From Udeniomyces pyricola (lineage: Eukaryota; Basidiomycota; Tremellomycetes; Cystofilobasidiales; Mrakiaceae), in assembly GCA_039545295.1 (NCBI GenBank), contig BCIK01000002.1, positions 1,511,345 to 1,575,344 on the forward strand: DNA of 64,000 nucleotides, read 5' to 3'. This document shows, piece by piece, positions 1 to 12,414 of the stretch. The notes beneath the pieces are model-generated. The model worked only from the letters and a program-made list of their open reading frames with translations. It had not been told where the DNA came from and did not search any database. The position numbers and the translations under genes were made by a program. Position 1 is the first letter of the stretch; the number at the start of each line of letters is the position of its first letter.

Positions 1-3000
1 CTCGATGTCGCCAACGGGATCCGAGAGGACAACGACGACGACAACGACGAAGAAGAAGAAGTAGAAGAACACAGAGATACCCTAGAGCGGGAAACCGATC
101 GATTGAGGGAAGCGTCTAGAGCCGAAGAAGAAAGCAGAGAAAGCGATTCAAGCGATTCAAGCGATCCCGTTGAAGAGACGCCTGTGGATGAGGAAAGGGT
201 TTGAGCGTCCGAGTGATTAGCTGTCATTTTGATGGAAGACGCTTGAGAGTCGGAATCAGCTTCGTCGTCGACAGAGTGCTGGGAAGTCGAAGAGAGCGAA
301 GTGGAAGAGTGACTTCGAGGAGTACTCGTACTGGATGGCTGCAAGGTCGAGGGAGCTGTCGCCGAAAGAGTCGAAGCGGAAGGTGTCGATGAAAGACGGG
401 GCCGAGAGCCCTTCGAGAGGTTGGTGGAAGATTGGGGAAGCGTGCGTGAGGCCGGTTGAGTTGTGGCCGGAACAGATGGAACAGCGAGCGTCTTGGTCGA
501 CGACGATGACGACGATGTCAGTCCTAATGACGATCGAGGTCGAACTTCCGAGACGGGTACAGCGTGACGATGTAAGCCAGGCGTGCCCATGGCGAGCGAC
601 GAGCGAGGTCGGTGCGTCCTCGAGGATGGAACGGGCGTTTCTTGAACCGTCGATGTCGCAAGAGATTGTCGAGCCCGTCCGCCTCGGGTACCGCTTGGCG
701 TCGGTGCGATGGGAGTCTCGGGTCCGCGGGAGGCCGCTGCTTTGGAAAGAGTCGTCGCGAGAGATTCGCGTCGGGTAGAGGACGGGGCTGCAGCAAAGGT
801 GTGAACATCAGATATGGGCTTTGCAGCGGGCGTGTTGGCGCCAGCAACACCTCGAACACCAAACTTGCGCTTGACCTAGATGAAACCGAGTCATGAAAAG
901 AAGGGCACCATACAAAACATGTTGAGGCATCAGCCGAGCACTGGATTTCTTCCTGATGAGAATAGGTGAGAATGAAGTCAAGAAGGACAAACGTACGAGT
1001 TCCAGTTCCTGCTGCTTCGAGTCGAGGGCAATCTCCATCCCCTCCAAGCTTTCCCTCACCTCAGCTCGACTACGGGTGAGATGAACGATCCGTAGCTCTC
1101 TCTGGGCTTCTTCACTTCTCAACCGGGCCACCTCCTTACTCAGCCTCTCGAGCTCCCCAGAATCGGCTTCAACCCGCGTCGACGAGAGATGGGCCGAGAT
1201 TTCAGCCGATGCTCGATCGCGAATAGCCGACTCAAAGAGTGTCTGCTGTTCCTGTTTGGCTTGTTCGAGGGAAGTTATCTGAGCGGTCTGCGACGCAATC
1301 GTTCGGGTCAAGTCTCGAATCTGCTTCGAAGTTTCCTCTTCGGCCCGCTCAAACGTCTCTCGAGCCTCACGCGCTTTACGCGCAGAACCGTCTTCGAGAC
1401 CATCAAGCTTGGCCTTGAGTTCGGAAAGCTCTTTGGTCTGCGCGGCAAGGGTAGCGTCCGAGGCGGAGAGCAAGTCACGGTACTTGCGGGATTGGGCGAG
1501 ATGATGCTCCTTGGAGGCAAGAGCATCCGCGTGGGAAGCTCGAAGTTGAATGAGTTGGGCAATCTCGGCGGCGTGTCGGGTCGTCAAATCTTGAACTTGT
1601 TGCAAACTCGAGGCAAGCGACGTTTCCATCTGAGCTGTCCGCTGCTCAAATAGAAAAAAGAAGCAAAGCAGAAAGAAAAGATATATATATATAAAAGTAC
1701 GAAAGGTAAACTTGTCAGTTGCCAAGTTGGATATATCTACAGCGCACGACCCCAGACGTTTTTTAAAAGACAAACTAACGTACCTCGTTAAATGCGTCCA
1801 CTTCGGCTTTGGTTTCATCTAATCTCGCTTGCAATGCATCCGCCTCTTCCCATGCTTCGTCTCGCTGTCTCGTCAACTCATCTCTCTCCTCTAGGACTTG
1901 ATCTCTTTCCACACGCCACTCTTCTTCCTCGGGATGGATTTCCTTCTCGCTTGCCGCCATGGCAGCAGCCGCAGCCGACTCGACAGCCTCATCCCGCTCC
2001 TTCTCGACCTCCTCCAACCTCGCTTTCGCAGCATTCATCTCCTCTTGCTCCGTCGCGAGTTGTTCGTGTAAGCCATCTCGCTCTGCTTCGAGTTCGTTGA
2101 GGACTTCCCCAAGAGAGAGGAATTCGGCCTCGACGGACTGAAGTGAAGCGCTCAATTGGGTGTTGTCAGACGTCAAGGCGGCTAGCTCGGCAGCAAGGGT
2201 AGCAATCGCGGTCTCATGAGCGGCCGAGCGTGAATCGAGATTGGCTTGAAGTTGAGCGAGTTCCTGTAAGGCAGACAAGAACATGATCAGGTCAGAGACA
2301 AGGGAGGGGNGGGGGAGGGGGCACAACGATCGATACTGAAGTGTCTGGTCCGTGAGAAACTTGCTGACAATAGAAAAGAAAAAACACACACCTCTTTATG
2401 GGCAGCCTCCTTAACGATGACCTCTTGCTTGATGACCTTGATCTGATTCTTGAATCCTTCAATCTCCTCCCATGCCCGATCGGCCATCTTCCATTGATGC
2501 TCCAGTTCCCCTCGGTTTTCTTCGAGCTTGGTCTTGTCTTTCGTCGCCTCAGCCTGAAGTTGCTCGTTTTCGACCCTAACCGCAACGAGGGTAGCGGTAA
2601 GAGTTTGGATAGCTTCGGCTTGGTCAGATGATGCTTGAGAAGCGTCCGTCGATGGGGTGAGAGTGGACAGGTGTTGTACTTGAGATTCGAGACCGTCAAT
2701 GATGGCTTGGAGTCGTTCTTTTTCCTGCTCGTCCTGTTCTTGACGCCGGATTTCCGCTTGCTTCTCCTCGGCAACATCGATGTCCTGTTGCTTAAAGGAG
2801 TCAACCTCTTTCCTTAGTTCCCACAGGGCCGACTCCCGCTCGGCCAGCTTTTCCCTCAATTCTGTAACCAACTCCGTCCTGTCACCTCCCGCTCCGTCTT
2901 CCTCGACTCGTCGCAACTGCTGAACACCCAGCTCCTTGATCTCCTCCTCGAGTCCCCCAACGATGGCTCGCAATTCATCTTCCCTAGCATTCGCCGCTTG

Positions 3001-5995
3001 CCGATCGAATTCGATCGCATCGAGTCGATCACGAAGCGTGGCCGATTCCCTTCGTTCACTTTCGAGTCGGATCTCCAGATCTCGGGTCTGTTGATCGAGA
3101 GCCGCTTGGGTGCGCGCGACGTCGGTCGACTTGTTGGTCTCTGAAGCGAGGGTCTGAGGAGGGACTGGTGTCTTTGACGCTGACTCTACCGATGATGCTG
3201 TGGCTGCTGCTTTGAGCATTCGAATCTCTTCGTCTCGTCTGCCAAGTGCGCCTTCAAGTTCACGTGCAATGTCCGTCTGAAGCTCATACTTGGCCTGGTA
3301 GACCTGGATGAGATTCTGCTGAGATGCGTAAAATTCGGCGTTGAGTGCGAGGACTTCGGGTGCAGAGAGATTGGAAGGGATGAGGGTTTGATGGCCGACG
3401 GAAGGGATTGAACCACGGACGATAGCCGAGGAAGGGGACTCGGGATCGATCGTGAGAATGAGGTCGGAGGAGATGGAAAGATGTGGCTGATGTTGGGATG
3501 CAAGGTGATTCTGATGGGATGGCGAGGGGGATAGTCCCTTATCGATTAGCGATCGCGCAAAGGAGTGTTCTGGGTCAAATGGTACGACGAGCAAGGTGTC
3601 GTGAGAAGGGATCGATTTTCGATCGTGATGAGTGACAGGCGTTCCAGGGGATTCGGCGAGTTGATATTCGAGTCGAGAGACGAGAGCAGATGAAGTAGAT
3701 CGAGGGGTATGGTACGTTGTGCGATCTTGGCTATGTGAAGAGGAAAAGTAGGACGATGAAGGGCGGGAAGGGGTATGATAGATGCTGACGTCCTGGTTGC
3801 CAGCAAAAGGCGAGGTGTAAGCGAGGTGATGAGGTGGGGTCGAGGACGGCGATGACGATGCAAAGCGGGTTTGGCTGACGGCAACCGAGGGCGTGCCCGG
3901 AGGGGTCGTCGAAGCTTCTCGCACGCTCTGACTTCGTTCAGGCGTTGGAGGACGATCTTCCAAGTCGTATATGACGGTATGAAACTGAGTGAGCTCTCCT
4001 TCGTCTTTATCCTCGACTGGTTCTCGGCTCGTCGAAGCGTACGATCGGCCCGAGCTCTCCAAGCTCGCGAATGGAAACGAGTTCGAATGGGGTCGTTGGA
4101 TTGAGGTATTGTTTATTGCGGTCGCCTCGCTGTCGTCATCATTTCGGCTTGACTCCTGGATGGTGTTCGTGATCGTGTCGAGCTTTAACTCGGTGTCCTC
4201 GCCCTCAGGGAGCCGTTCTGATTGGTCCAAGAGATTCGACTCATCCCCTTGCAGTGTATGAAGTTGCATCGATGTCGTCGTCGCCATGTCGGCACCGGAA
4301 AGATGAGCCTCATCCCCTTCCTGAACTTGATCGTTGGAGGATTCCTCTTCTGGTTCGAAACGGATGACCGAGGAGAGTTGCGAACGAGGGCGTGTAAAAG
4401 CTGGAAGAGATGGCTCTCCGGAGAGTTGACGCTGAGTTCGATTTGGGGTCGAGTCCGGTGTGCCAGGAGAGGCAGAGACAGTTCGCAGTCGGTCTAGGAA
4501 AGAAGTCGATCCGAGTGTGGTGGGAGTCAAAGGCGTTGATGGTGCAGGTGGAAAGGCGTTGAGGACGGAGGTCGCAGGCGAAGAAAGGGGTGACGTCGAA
4601 CCATATCGGTCTATCGGTGGATCAGATTGTGGCGAGGTTGATGGCTGGCGATGAAGGAATTGATCGATCGTTTGCTCGTCTGCAACGGACGAGTCTGGGG
4701 AAAGAAACTCGGATGAGGTCGAGTCGAACATGGGATATTGCTGTTGATGGATCGGGGAGTCGTCGACCGATTGGGAGACCAAAGAAGCATTGGGTGAAAT
4801 GATGCACACTTGATCGCGTCTATGACAGTAAGGCAAGAAAAAAAACAGGTTGTATCAGCATTCACATAGCAGTAGATACCCGAGAGTCAAAATTCAGATT
4901 AGAATATATTGGAAAAACGCACGAAAAGAATCGAACCGAGTTGCCCGTGCCTGGTCCCCGTCCCATACCGGCGAACCCTTCTCTCAGGATTCCCTTTTTG
5001 CCAAAACCTGGCGTTCCGAGCGGCATATCCTCTTGATGGAAAGAGTAAAAGTCTTGCTCGGCTGACGGCGACTTGGGTAAACCGAGAGACAGCGCTGGAG
5101 AAGACAACGAAGCTTTGGCCGACCGGTAGGGTGAGCGATGAGGGGAAGCGTGATGAACGTGATGCTTGGTAGATGCTGGATAGATAAAGCAGAGTTATAA
5201 AGCGTCAGAACAGTTATGTGGCTGTCGCAACGATAAACGAACACAAAGCTGAAAGGTCAAAATGAAAGCAAGAAGCTAGCCAGGACCTACGGTCGGTAGA
5301 GATTGATCCATGGTGACTATTGTCGCGGTTGGCATGGCTGAGAGACGGACTATCGACCATGCTAGGCGATACCCATTCGTAGGCCTCTACTTCGCTTCGA
5401 TCAGGTGTGTACCACTGTTCGCAAGGTTCTTCGCCGGCCTTGAGCTCGCCGTCGGCCCCAGCCGAGGCCTTTTGGTCGGCGTCGCCGAGGCTCATGGACC
5501 GGGACCGAGAGAAGAGCTTCTTGATGGGCGTGCGAGAGACGAGCGGGGACGATCCAGGTGAGGCCGTTGGTGAGTGCGAAGGGGAAGATGGGGAGGGTGG
5601 ATCGCGTTGAAAGGAAGATTGATCGCGCTTGGGCTTGAACATGGATAGGTTTGGGTGGTGTTGGGTGAGCAGGGAGAGAACCGAGGCGTCGGCAGCCCTG
5701 TAAGACCCTAAGGTTGGAGATAATGTGAAAGGGATATGTGGGTGAATAATTGAATTTGATCTGGGTTCAAGGGGTGTGTTCATAAGACAAGGGATGAAGC
5801 ATGGGGGGGGGGGGCACTGAAAACGAAAAGGTAGAAGTTGATAGAAGACTGACTGTCGGGTGTTGTTGGCAAGGAAGCGGCGGCGACCGTCGTCGAGTGG
5901 ACAGGCGTCTCAACTTCTTCGTCTTGAAGGGCGGATTGGTTGTTGTCGAGTGAAGGATTGGTGGGATGCTTCTTCTTAAAGAGTGATGCCAACAT
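1..5995 (-). CDS. Long coiled-coil protein, partial; possible spindle-pole-body component
   Basis: The start is ATG at 5995-5993. Exons read on the minus strand are 5995-5854, 5707-5291, 5175-4923, 4819-2392, 2263-1784, 1644-997 and 875 to beyond base 1, all in frame, giving at least 1747 residues with the C-terminus outside the window. The first 600 or so residues are Ser/Pro/Thr-rich and disordered. A short conserved-looking stretch crosses the 4923/4819 splice (GKKGILREGF, then GNSVRFFSRDQ). From about 3330 down to 1000 the protein is a long charged coiled coil rich in Glu, Gln and Arg. The visible C-terminal part (875-1) is low-complexity Ser/Thr. The N-terminal motif followed by a VRF docking-like site recalls fungal spindle-pole coiled-coil proteins such as Cut12, but this is only a resemblance. 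Coiled-coil character is seen; the function is a guess. The acceptor at 1645 has an alternative three bases further on. Confidence 0.8.
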
Positions 5996-6880
5996 GTGAG
6001 CTGGCGTGGTGAGAAGCAGGGGGATGAACACCAAGGACCTTGAGAAAGAACACTAAGGACGTCGACGTGCAGCAAGCAGCAGCAGGTTGTCGAATGCGCC
6101 GATGTTGGCGAGGACGCGCTCGAAAGGACGACAAGGAAGACGCGTCAACAGATCAGCTCAGCGATCAGCACAGCAATTAGCACTGCAATCAGCACAGCCC
6201 ACATGGTCATCATCCTTCGACGAATTTGTCTGCCAACCTGACCATCAATGATGATTGTCATTTCATGCGCCGTCATTTAGCCGCTGGTGTATACATCATA
6301 GTGCCTGCCAGTACGATATCACTACAACGTACAACCATCCGTCTGCATGACTTACGATGTTATCTCACGCCTGCAACCTGCGTCAATCGACACACCGGCG
6401 GCCATTTGATTGCGTACATATATATAGACGCTCGCGCAACGTAACTGACCTCCAAGCTTGATTGACGATTGTCGATTGTCCAGCTCACGAAGATTCATGG
6501 CCATCCGGACCACAAATATGACATGCTCAGATCACAAAAGACTTGCAGATTCGAACCGACTCCCAACTCTTATGCAGGATAATCTCTGACCTGGTCGTGT
6601 CAGTCAAAGACTGCAGCATGGATTAGCTTCGCGCCTTGGAGAACCGCTTCGACCCGGTCCAACGGCCCGAACGGCGGTCGGTCCGGTCGGCTCTTGTCCC
6701 CTGTTCCGCCCGCGGAAATTAGACCGAACGCATACACACAAAAAAAGATAGAACCAACAAGAAGGCAAGTCCATCCTAACAATCATCACCCCATCAGCCT
6801 TCCCCACCTAATCAACCTTCGACAAGTCAACCCACATTCCACCACTCGCGTACCCTTCTTCATTTCCACTTTGGAACATC
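5996..6880. promoter_or_regulatory. Divergent intergenic region between coiled-coil gene and dehydrogenase
   Basis: No gene is seen here. It must hold both promoters. A TATA-like run (catatatata) lies at 6416-6425. At about 6140-6200 there are several imperfect copies of a GATCAGCACAGC-like word. The stretch just before the dehydrogenase start is rich in C and A. Confidence 0.4.
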
Positions 6881-8927
6881 ATGCCTCACGCTACACTCAA
6901 CAAATCATACACCGCCTGCGTTCTCAAGGGTGCTAAAGAGATGACTGTCGTACGTCGATTTCGTTCTTGAACTTCTTTCTCTATCCTCATTGCCTTGCAA
7001 CACCTGTCTTGACGATGACGGCTGGGTAGGAGATGGGCCTGTCGGCTCAAGTCACCTGTTAGGCCGACACACAACACGCCTTCACTCAAGTGACATGCTG
7101 ACACTCTCGTCACTCCTTCCTTTGTTCACACCACGATCGCCGCCCACCTCTGCTTGCCCCTTCCTTCCTTTATCCTTGATCGTTTCTTTTTTGCCAGGAA
7201 ACCCGCGAAACCGTTCCTCCGCAACCCGACCAAGCCACCATCCGAATTCTTGCGACCGGTCTCTGTGGTTCCGACAACCACTACTACAACCATGGTCGCA
7301 ACGGTTCCTTCATCCTTCAAGCCCCTCTTGTTCTCGGACACGAAGCCGGTGGCGTCATTGCCGCGCTGCCAGAAAGCTATAAGGGGCCCCTCAAGGTTGG
7401 AGATAATGTCGCTATCGAAGCGGGCGTCGAATGTGGATCGTGCGAGTTTGACCGACAGGGAAGGTACAACCTTTGCAAGGTCAGTGAAAAGGCTTGAACA
7501 GTGGCAGATGAAGAGACTGGAATGATACGCTGGCCGATCTGATGACTATTGGTAGTGTAGTTTGGCTCGATCTAACACCCATGTATGCTCTGCGTCTTTA
7601 GGAGATGAGCTTTTGCTCGTCAGCCAAGACGTTCCCTCACCGAGTACGTCCATGTGACCCTCTGCGACTGACATTGTTACCTCTTGGACAGACAGGGCCT
7701 GACCACGAGCTACACTCACGCTCTTTTGCCTCTGAATTATTTAGGATGGCACGCTACAGGAGTACATGAACCACCCGATCCGATACCTTCACAAGTGAGA
7801 CTGGAGACTTTTCGTAGCTTCGCCCGATATCTCAACAAATGGAGCGTCCAAATCGATGTTGTACTGATCTTTTTCATTCCCCTCCCCTCCTCTCTCTATC
7901 TCCTCCTCCTCCCCTTGCCGTGTCTTAGGATGCCCGATACTCTCTCGCATGAACTCGCTTCTATCGCCGAACCTCTGTCCGTTGTTCTCCAAGCGACGAA
8001 ACGTGCTCAATCGCCTCAACCGGGTTCTTCTGTTCTCATCCTCGGTTGTGGAGCCGTCGGTCTTCTCGCTGCGGCACTCTGCAAAGCCATGGGTTCGACC
8101 CGAATCACCGTCGTCGACATCGACGCCGCCAAACTCGAATTTTGCAAAGCTCAAGGTTGGTGCGATGAGACCGTCGTCTTGCCGAGAGGACCGAGAGTCA
8201 GTGGCAAGGAGAGCTTGGAGGTCGCTAAGGGTTTGGCGGCGGATTTTGAGAAGCGGTTCGGGACGGATGGGTGGGATTGCGTGTTTGAGTGCAGTGGAGT
8301 CGAGGTGAGTTTTCCATTTTTCAAGGGTTTTTTTTTATAGCTATTTTTTTTCTCTTCTAAATCGCTCGTGGCACTTGCTGTCGACAGTTGGGTTTTGACT
8401 GGTGTTCAGGTCGTTTTTAGCCAAAGCATACTGACGCGTTATGCTCTATCCCTGACTCACATCCATTCCGATCCTTTCCTCTACCGCGCACCGACCCGAT
8501 GCAGTCGTGCATGCAACTCGGATGCTTCCTCGCCAAAGCCGGTGGCAAGGTCGTATTCGTCGGTATGGGTACCCCGGAAGCCATGCTCCCTACCAGCAAC
8601 GCCTTTTGTCGCGAAGTTGATCTGATTGGTAAGTCTTGGTGGTGACGTCTCTTTGATCGGTTTGAGTTGCTCAGGAGACTAAACGGTTTGCTGTGTTCTT
8701 ATTTTGTTTGCTTATGTTGCGATGTGATAGGTGTGTTCCGATATGCGTCGTCGTATCCTGCGGCGTTGAACCTGCTGTCGTCCGGTACGCTCGGTCCAGG
8801 GATCGCCAATATGGTGACCCAACGGTACCCGCTCGAACAGGCGTACAAGGCGTTCGACGACTTGTCACGGGGTAAGGACGAAGAGGGTCAAATGGTGATC
8901 AAGTGCATGATTGGGCCGTTGTACTGA
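6881..8927 (+). CDS. Zinc-type medium-chain dehydrogenase, sorbitol/xylitol dehydrogenase-like
   Basis: Exons 6881-6949, 7198-7479, 7602-7643, 7745-7794, 7929-8304, 8505-8628 and 8731-8927 join in frame to 379 residues, the usual size for this family. The product should oxidise a polyol such as xylitol or sorbitol to a ketose with NAD(P). Catalytic-zinc motifs are present: CGSDNHYY around residue 49 and GHEAGG around residue 74. The Rossmann motif is LGCGAVGLLAA, followed by VVDID, in which the acidic residues suggest NAD preference. The segment DGTLQEYMNHP, then the LPD-like MPDTLSHELASIAEPLSV, fits the sorbitol dehydrogenase subgroup. The structural-zinc loop reads CGSCEFDRQGRYNLC, so the third cysteine is Asp. 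The exact substrate cannot be read from sequence. Known roles in the family include D-xylose/L-arabinose catabolism and polyol metabolism. Confidence 0.9.
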
Positions 8928-9458
8928 AGATTGCGACCGTTGAGACGATTGACTGCATCAGTTGAGGGTTGTGGGAGGCCCCGATTGGGCGGGGCCAATG
9001 GGTTTCGGTTTTTATTTTGGGTTGTAGCATGGGATACGAAGGATGTAATGGTATATTTTTATCCATAGATTGCGCTGAAAGGAATGAGGTTGTACAATGA
9101 GGTTGAAGCGATGAGAGGATGAATACTTTGAATGTACATGTACATGTATATAATATATATATATATATGTGTGTTGCCGTCGAGTGCAGCCAGGGCGCTG
9201 GGCCGTGGCACTATTCCTGCCACCTACCTGCGTTGACGACGGAGTTTGCCTTGTCCAAACCGACTTTCCCTTCCCTTTCCGCCTTCGCCTTCGACTTTCG
9301 ACCCTCCCACCCTCTGGATCCACGCCTACGCTCCGAACCATCCACCCGTTCCGTCTCGGTCCCTTCCATTCATCCACGCACCCCCCACCACACACACAAA
9401 CACACACACACACTCACACCCGACTCTTTCGCCACCCCTTCCCCCTTTCCCTCAAACG
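8928..9458. other. Intergenic region with microsatellites upstream of eIF2-alpha
   Basis: No gene is seen. It contains a TA-rich dinucleotide run at about 9147-9169 and a CA repeat at 9388-9418, directly before the pyrimidine-rich leader (CCCTTCCCCCTTTCCCTC type) of the eIF2-alpha gene. Pyrimidine-rich leaders are common before highly expressed fungal genes. Confidence 0.6.
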
Positions 9459-11603
9459 ATGCGTTTCTACGAGGACAAGTACCCCGAGGTCGACGACCTC
9501 GTCATGGTCCAGGTCAAGCAGATTGCCGAGATGGGTGCCTACGTCAAGCTCGTATGTCACTCCTCTTTTCTCAGGGAACCCACCTCGTCGAGTTCATCCG
9601 ATCGTTCATGTGGCCGTGTGGACTAGATGGGTGCTGAGTCAAGGAGAAGAGAACAAGGCAAATCCAACTCACGCGTTTCTGCTTTGCCTCTCCACTTGCT
9701 TTCTTTCCCCTTTTCGTACCTCGTTCTGCTTCTGCTTCCTCCTCTTTCTCTTGACTCCCAAACCGGTTCCCTTGCTCCTCCCTCTTGGCTCGCCGATCCA
9801 ACAGCTTGAGTACGACAATGTGGAAGGAATGATCTTGCTCTCTGAGCTCTCGCGGAGACGAATCCGATCGATCCAGAAGCTCATCCGAGTCGGCAGGAAC
9901 GAGGTCGTCGTCGTTCTCAGGGTTGACAAGGAGAAGGGTTAGTTTCGTTCTTGCCACTGTCGTTGGTGTTGCTACTGCTGCTGCTTCTTCTCGCCATCAG
10001 AGAGCGATGATGCTGAGGTCGTGTAGAGATACGGGAGGTGATGGGCCGAGGTGAAGTGTGTTGGCGACGTGAGAGGAAAAGGGACCCTTAGACACTGTGC
10101 AGGGTCGGGCTCGCATGTGACAGGGTGCACGAGGCGAAACCCGCTGGTGCTGGTGCTGGTGCTGGTGTTGTCGCCAGCCGCACTTGTTCAGCTTGCCATG
10201 CATGCCATCCAGTTCATGCTACCCTACACATCCACATCACCCTTGTTCATCTTGCCTAGCTCCAGTAGTACATTCCATCCCAAACAAACCAACCCTATCC
10301 AACTAACCTCTTCATTCTGTCTCGCGCTCTCCTCCTTCTCCTGCCTTCCTTTGCCCCCTCGCAGGTTACATTGATCTGTCCAAGCGACGAGTTTCTGCCG
10401 AGGACGTGGAAAAGTGCGAGGAAAAGTACGAAAAGGGCAAGCTCGTCCATTCCGTGCTGACCAACGTGGCGGGTAAGATGGAGATGGATGTCGAGGACCT
10501 CTACGCCGAAGTCGCTTGGCCGCTCGGCAAGAAGTTTGGCCACGCGTACGATGCCTTCAAGCTCAGCATCACGTTAGTCGCTTGCTTTCCCTTTGCTCGG
10601 TCTACCTTTGCCTCCTCTTTGAGGTTCTCTTCCCTTTTTTTTTATTTTTTTTTTGTTTGTAGCGTTGGTGTGACTTTGGACACTTGAGATGGGAGCTGCC
10701 AGTGTTTCAAAAGGGTCTGCTTTGGGTTTCGTGTTTGGGTTCAGCAAGCATGTATGCTGATTCTCGATCCTGCTTTCTCTCTTCTTTTCCCGTACGATCC
10801 ATTGTCTTCGGACGCTCTCGCTATCTTGGACGATCCCCCCCCCCTCTCTGTTTGTTTCATCTCCACCCTTACCTTTTCTCTTCTTGTTTGCCCCTTAGTG
10901 AGCCCGAAAAGGTCTACGCCGAAATGACGCTTAAGCCGGACCTCCTCGCCGCGCTCCAGGACAACATTGCCCGTCGACTCACCCCGAAAGCCGTCAAGAT
11001 CCGAGCCGATATCGAAGTCAAGTGTTTCTCGTACGAAGGGATCGATGCCATCAAGGCGGCGCTTAAGGCGGGCGAAGCCATGTCGACTGAACAGGTGCCG
11101 ATAAAGATTCGATTGGTCGCGCCCCCGCTTTACGTCGTGACGACGAACTCGACGGATAAGCATGGTGGAGTGGAGTTGATGGAGAAGGCGTTGGAGGTGA
11201 TCAACGCGAAGATTACAGAGATGAAGGGCGAGATGAGCGTCAAGATGAAGGTTTGTCCTCTTCCTTTTTTTTTACTCCTGGCGTATTCCTCCTTGCGATA
11301 TATATCCTTTTTTCGACACACGACCAAACTCTATCTCTTCTCTCCTTTCATCGACTGGAAATGGTCATCTGACTCAATGCAACCTCAAACTAACGCATCG
11401 ATCTATCCCATCTTTGTCCCCCTCCCCTCCCTCTTTCTCCCTCTTCATACTCTTCCCTCAACCTTTTTTTTTTTCGCATGCTCCATCAGCCAAAGGCCGT
11501 TTCGGAAGCCGAGGATCTCGAGCTCGCCGCGCTCATGGCCAAGGTCGAGCGCGAGAACGCCGAGGTCTCTGGGGATGAGAACGAGGATTCGGATGAGGAC
11601 TAA
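9459..11603 (+). CDS. SUI2: Translation initiation factor eIF2 alpha subunit
   Basis: Exons 9459-9551, 9805-9937, 10365-10572, 10899-11250 and 11490-11603 encode 299 residues, close to the yeast protein (304). eIF2 carries initiator Met-tRNA to the 40S ribosome, and this subunit is its regulatory arm. The N-terminal S1/OB domain ([16 protein letters not shown], then [15 protein letters not shown]) is intact. The kinase site of Gcn2-type eIF2 kinases, [10 protein letters not shown], is present with the phospho-acceptor at Ser47 (the classical Ser51; the N-terminus is shorter by a few residues). The helical and alpha-beta domains follow, with VAPPLYVV and ALEVINAKI, and an acidic tail ends the protein. 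The second intron (9938-10364, 427 bases) is the longest here and contains a GGTGCT hexamer run near 10140. Conservation of the phosphosite implies general amino-acid control operates. Confidence 0.97.
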
Positions 11604-12414
11604 ACAAAGAAGAAGAAGAAAAGACCCGGGGAGGTCCCACATCTTTGGCGGGGAGAAGAAAGAAGGGAGAGTAGGCAGGGGAAGCGGGGAGGGAGAAGGG
11701 GGGAAAGCATATATATATACATATATACATACATATATCTTGTGGAAAATAAGGATCAGGAAGCTGGTTGCAGAGTTTGGTTTATGAGTGGTGTAGACGA
11801 GAATTTTGTCGAGCTACGTCGCAGAGATCAGGTGGGAGATACATATGAAGCGAACCCTTCCTTTTTCTGATTGGAATTTTTTATTTATTTTTTTCTACGC
11901 CCGATTAGAGGGATCTTTCTTTGAGCGGAGTTTTCATACTGATACTGGGAAAAGAAGCGGGGGGGAGATGTGACCGTGATGATCAAGGTTTCTTCCCTTT
12001 TATAGTATCGTCATATATATATAGCTAGGCATCGATGATCGTAATCAATCGTAGTGATCATGATGATGAGTCTTACCCCCGATATCGACTCCTCATTCAT
12101 ACATGATGTACGTCCTCCGCTGGTTTGCTACGTTCCCGCTCACTAGCTTGATTATAGCTCTTTGAGAAGTCGAAGCACAGTCCTATGTCCTTTCTGCATC
12201 ATACATATATAACTTATAGGACATGAAATCGCCTCTTTTCTTGTTTCCTTCTCGTACTCGAGTCATGAACGGATCCCTTTTCGATCGGTCCATTCCGACC
12301 AACCCATTGCGATTAAATCCCAAGATTCTCTCTCCTCCTCCTCCCCCCCTCTTTCGATCTGCACCGATCTGAATGAATTCTTTCTTCCACCTCCCTTAAC
12401 CTTTTCCGTCTCGT
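11604..12414. other. Convergent intergenic region
   Basis: This is 3' flanking sequence of eIF2-alpha and of the RCC1-like gene. It is AT-richer than its neighbours, with short TATATA runs near 11708-11740 and 12014, and has no coding signal that I can support. Confidence 0.6.

Noticed and set aside
6541..6600. TTCGAACC word that could be a tRNA T-loop
   Set aside because: The flanking bases do not pair as a T-stem and no acceptor stem can be formed.
9169..9942. A 257-codon open frame across the eIF2-alpha start
   Set aside because: It reads through the CA repeat, the leader and the first intron out of frame with eIF2-alpha.
10140..10175. GGTGCT hexamer run as coding repeat
   Set aside because: It lies inside the second intron of eIF2-alpha, so it is not translated.
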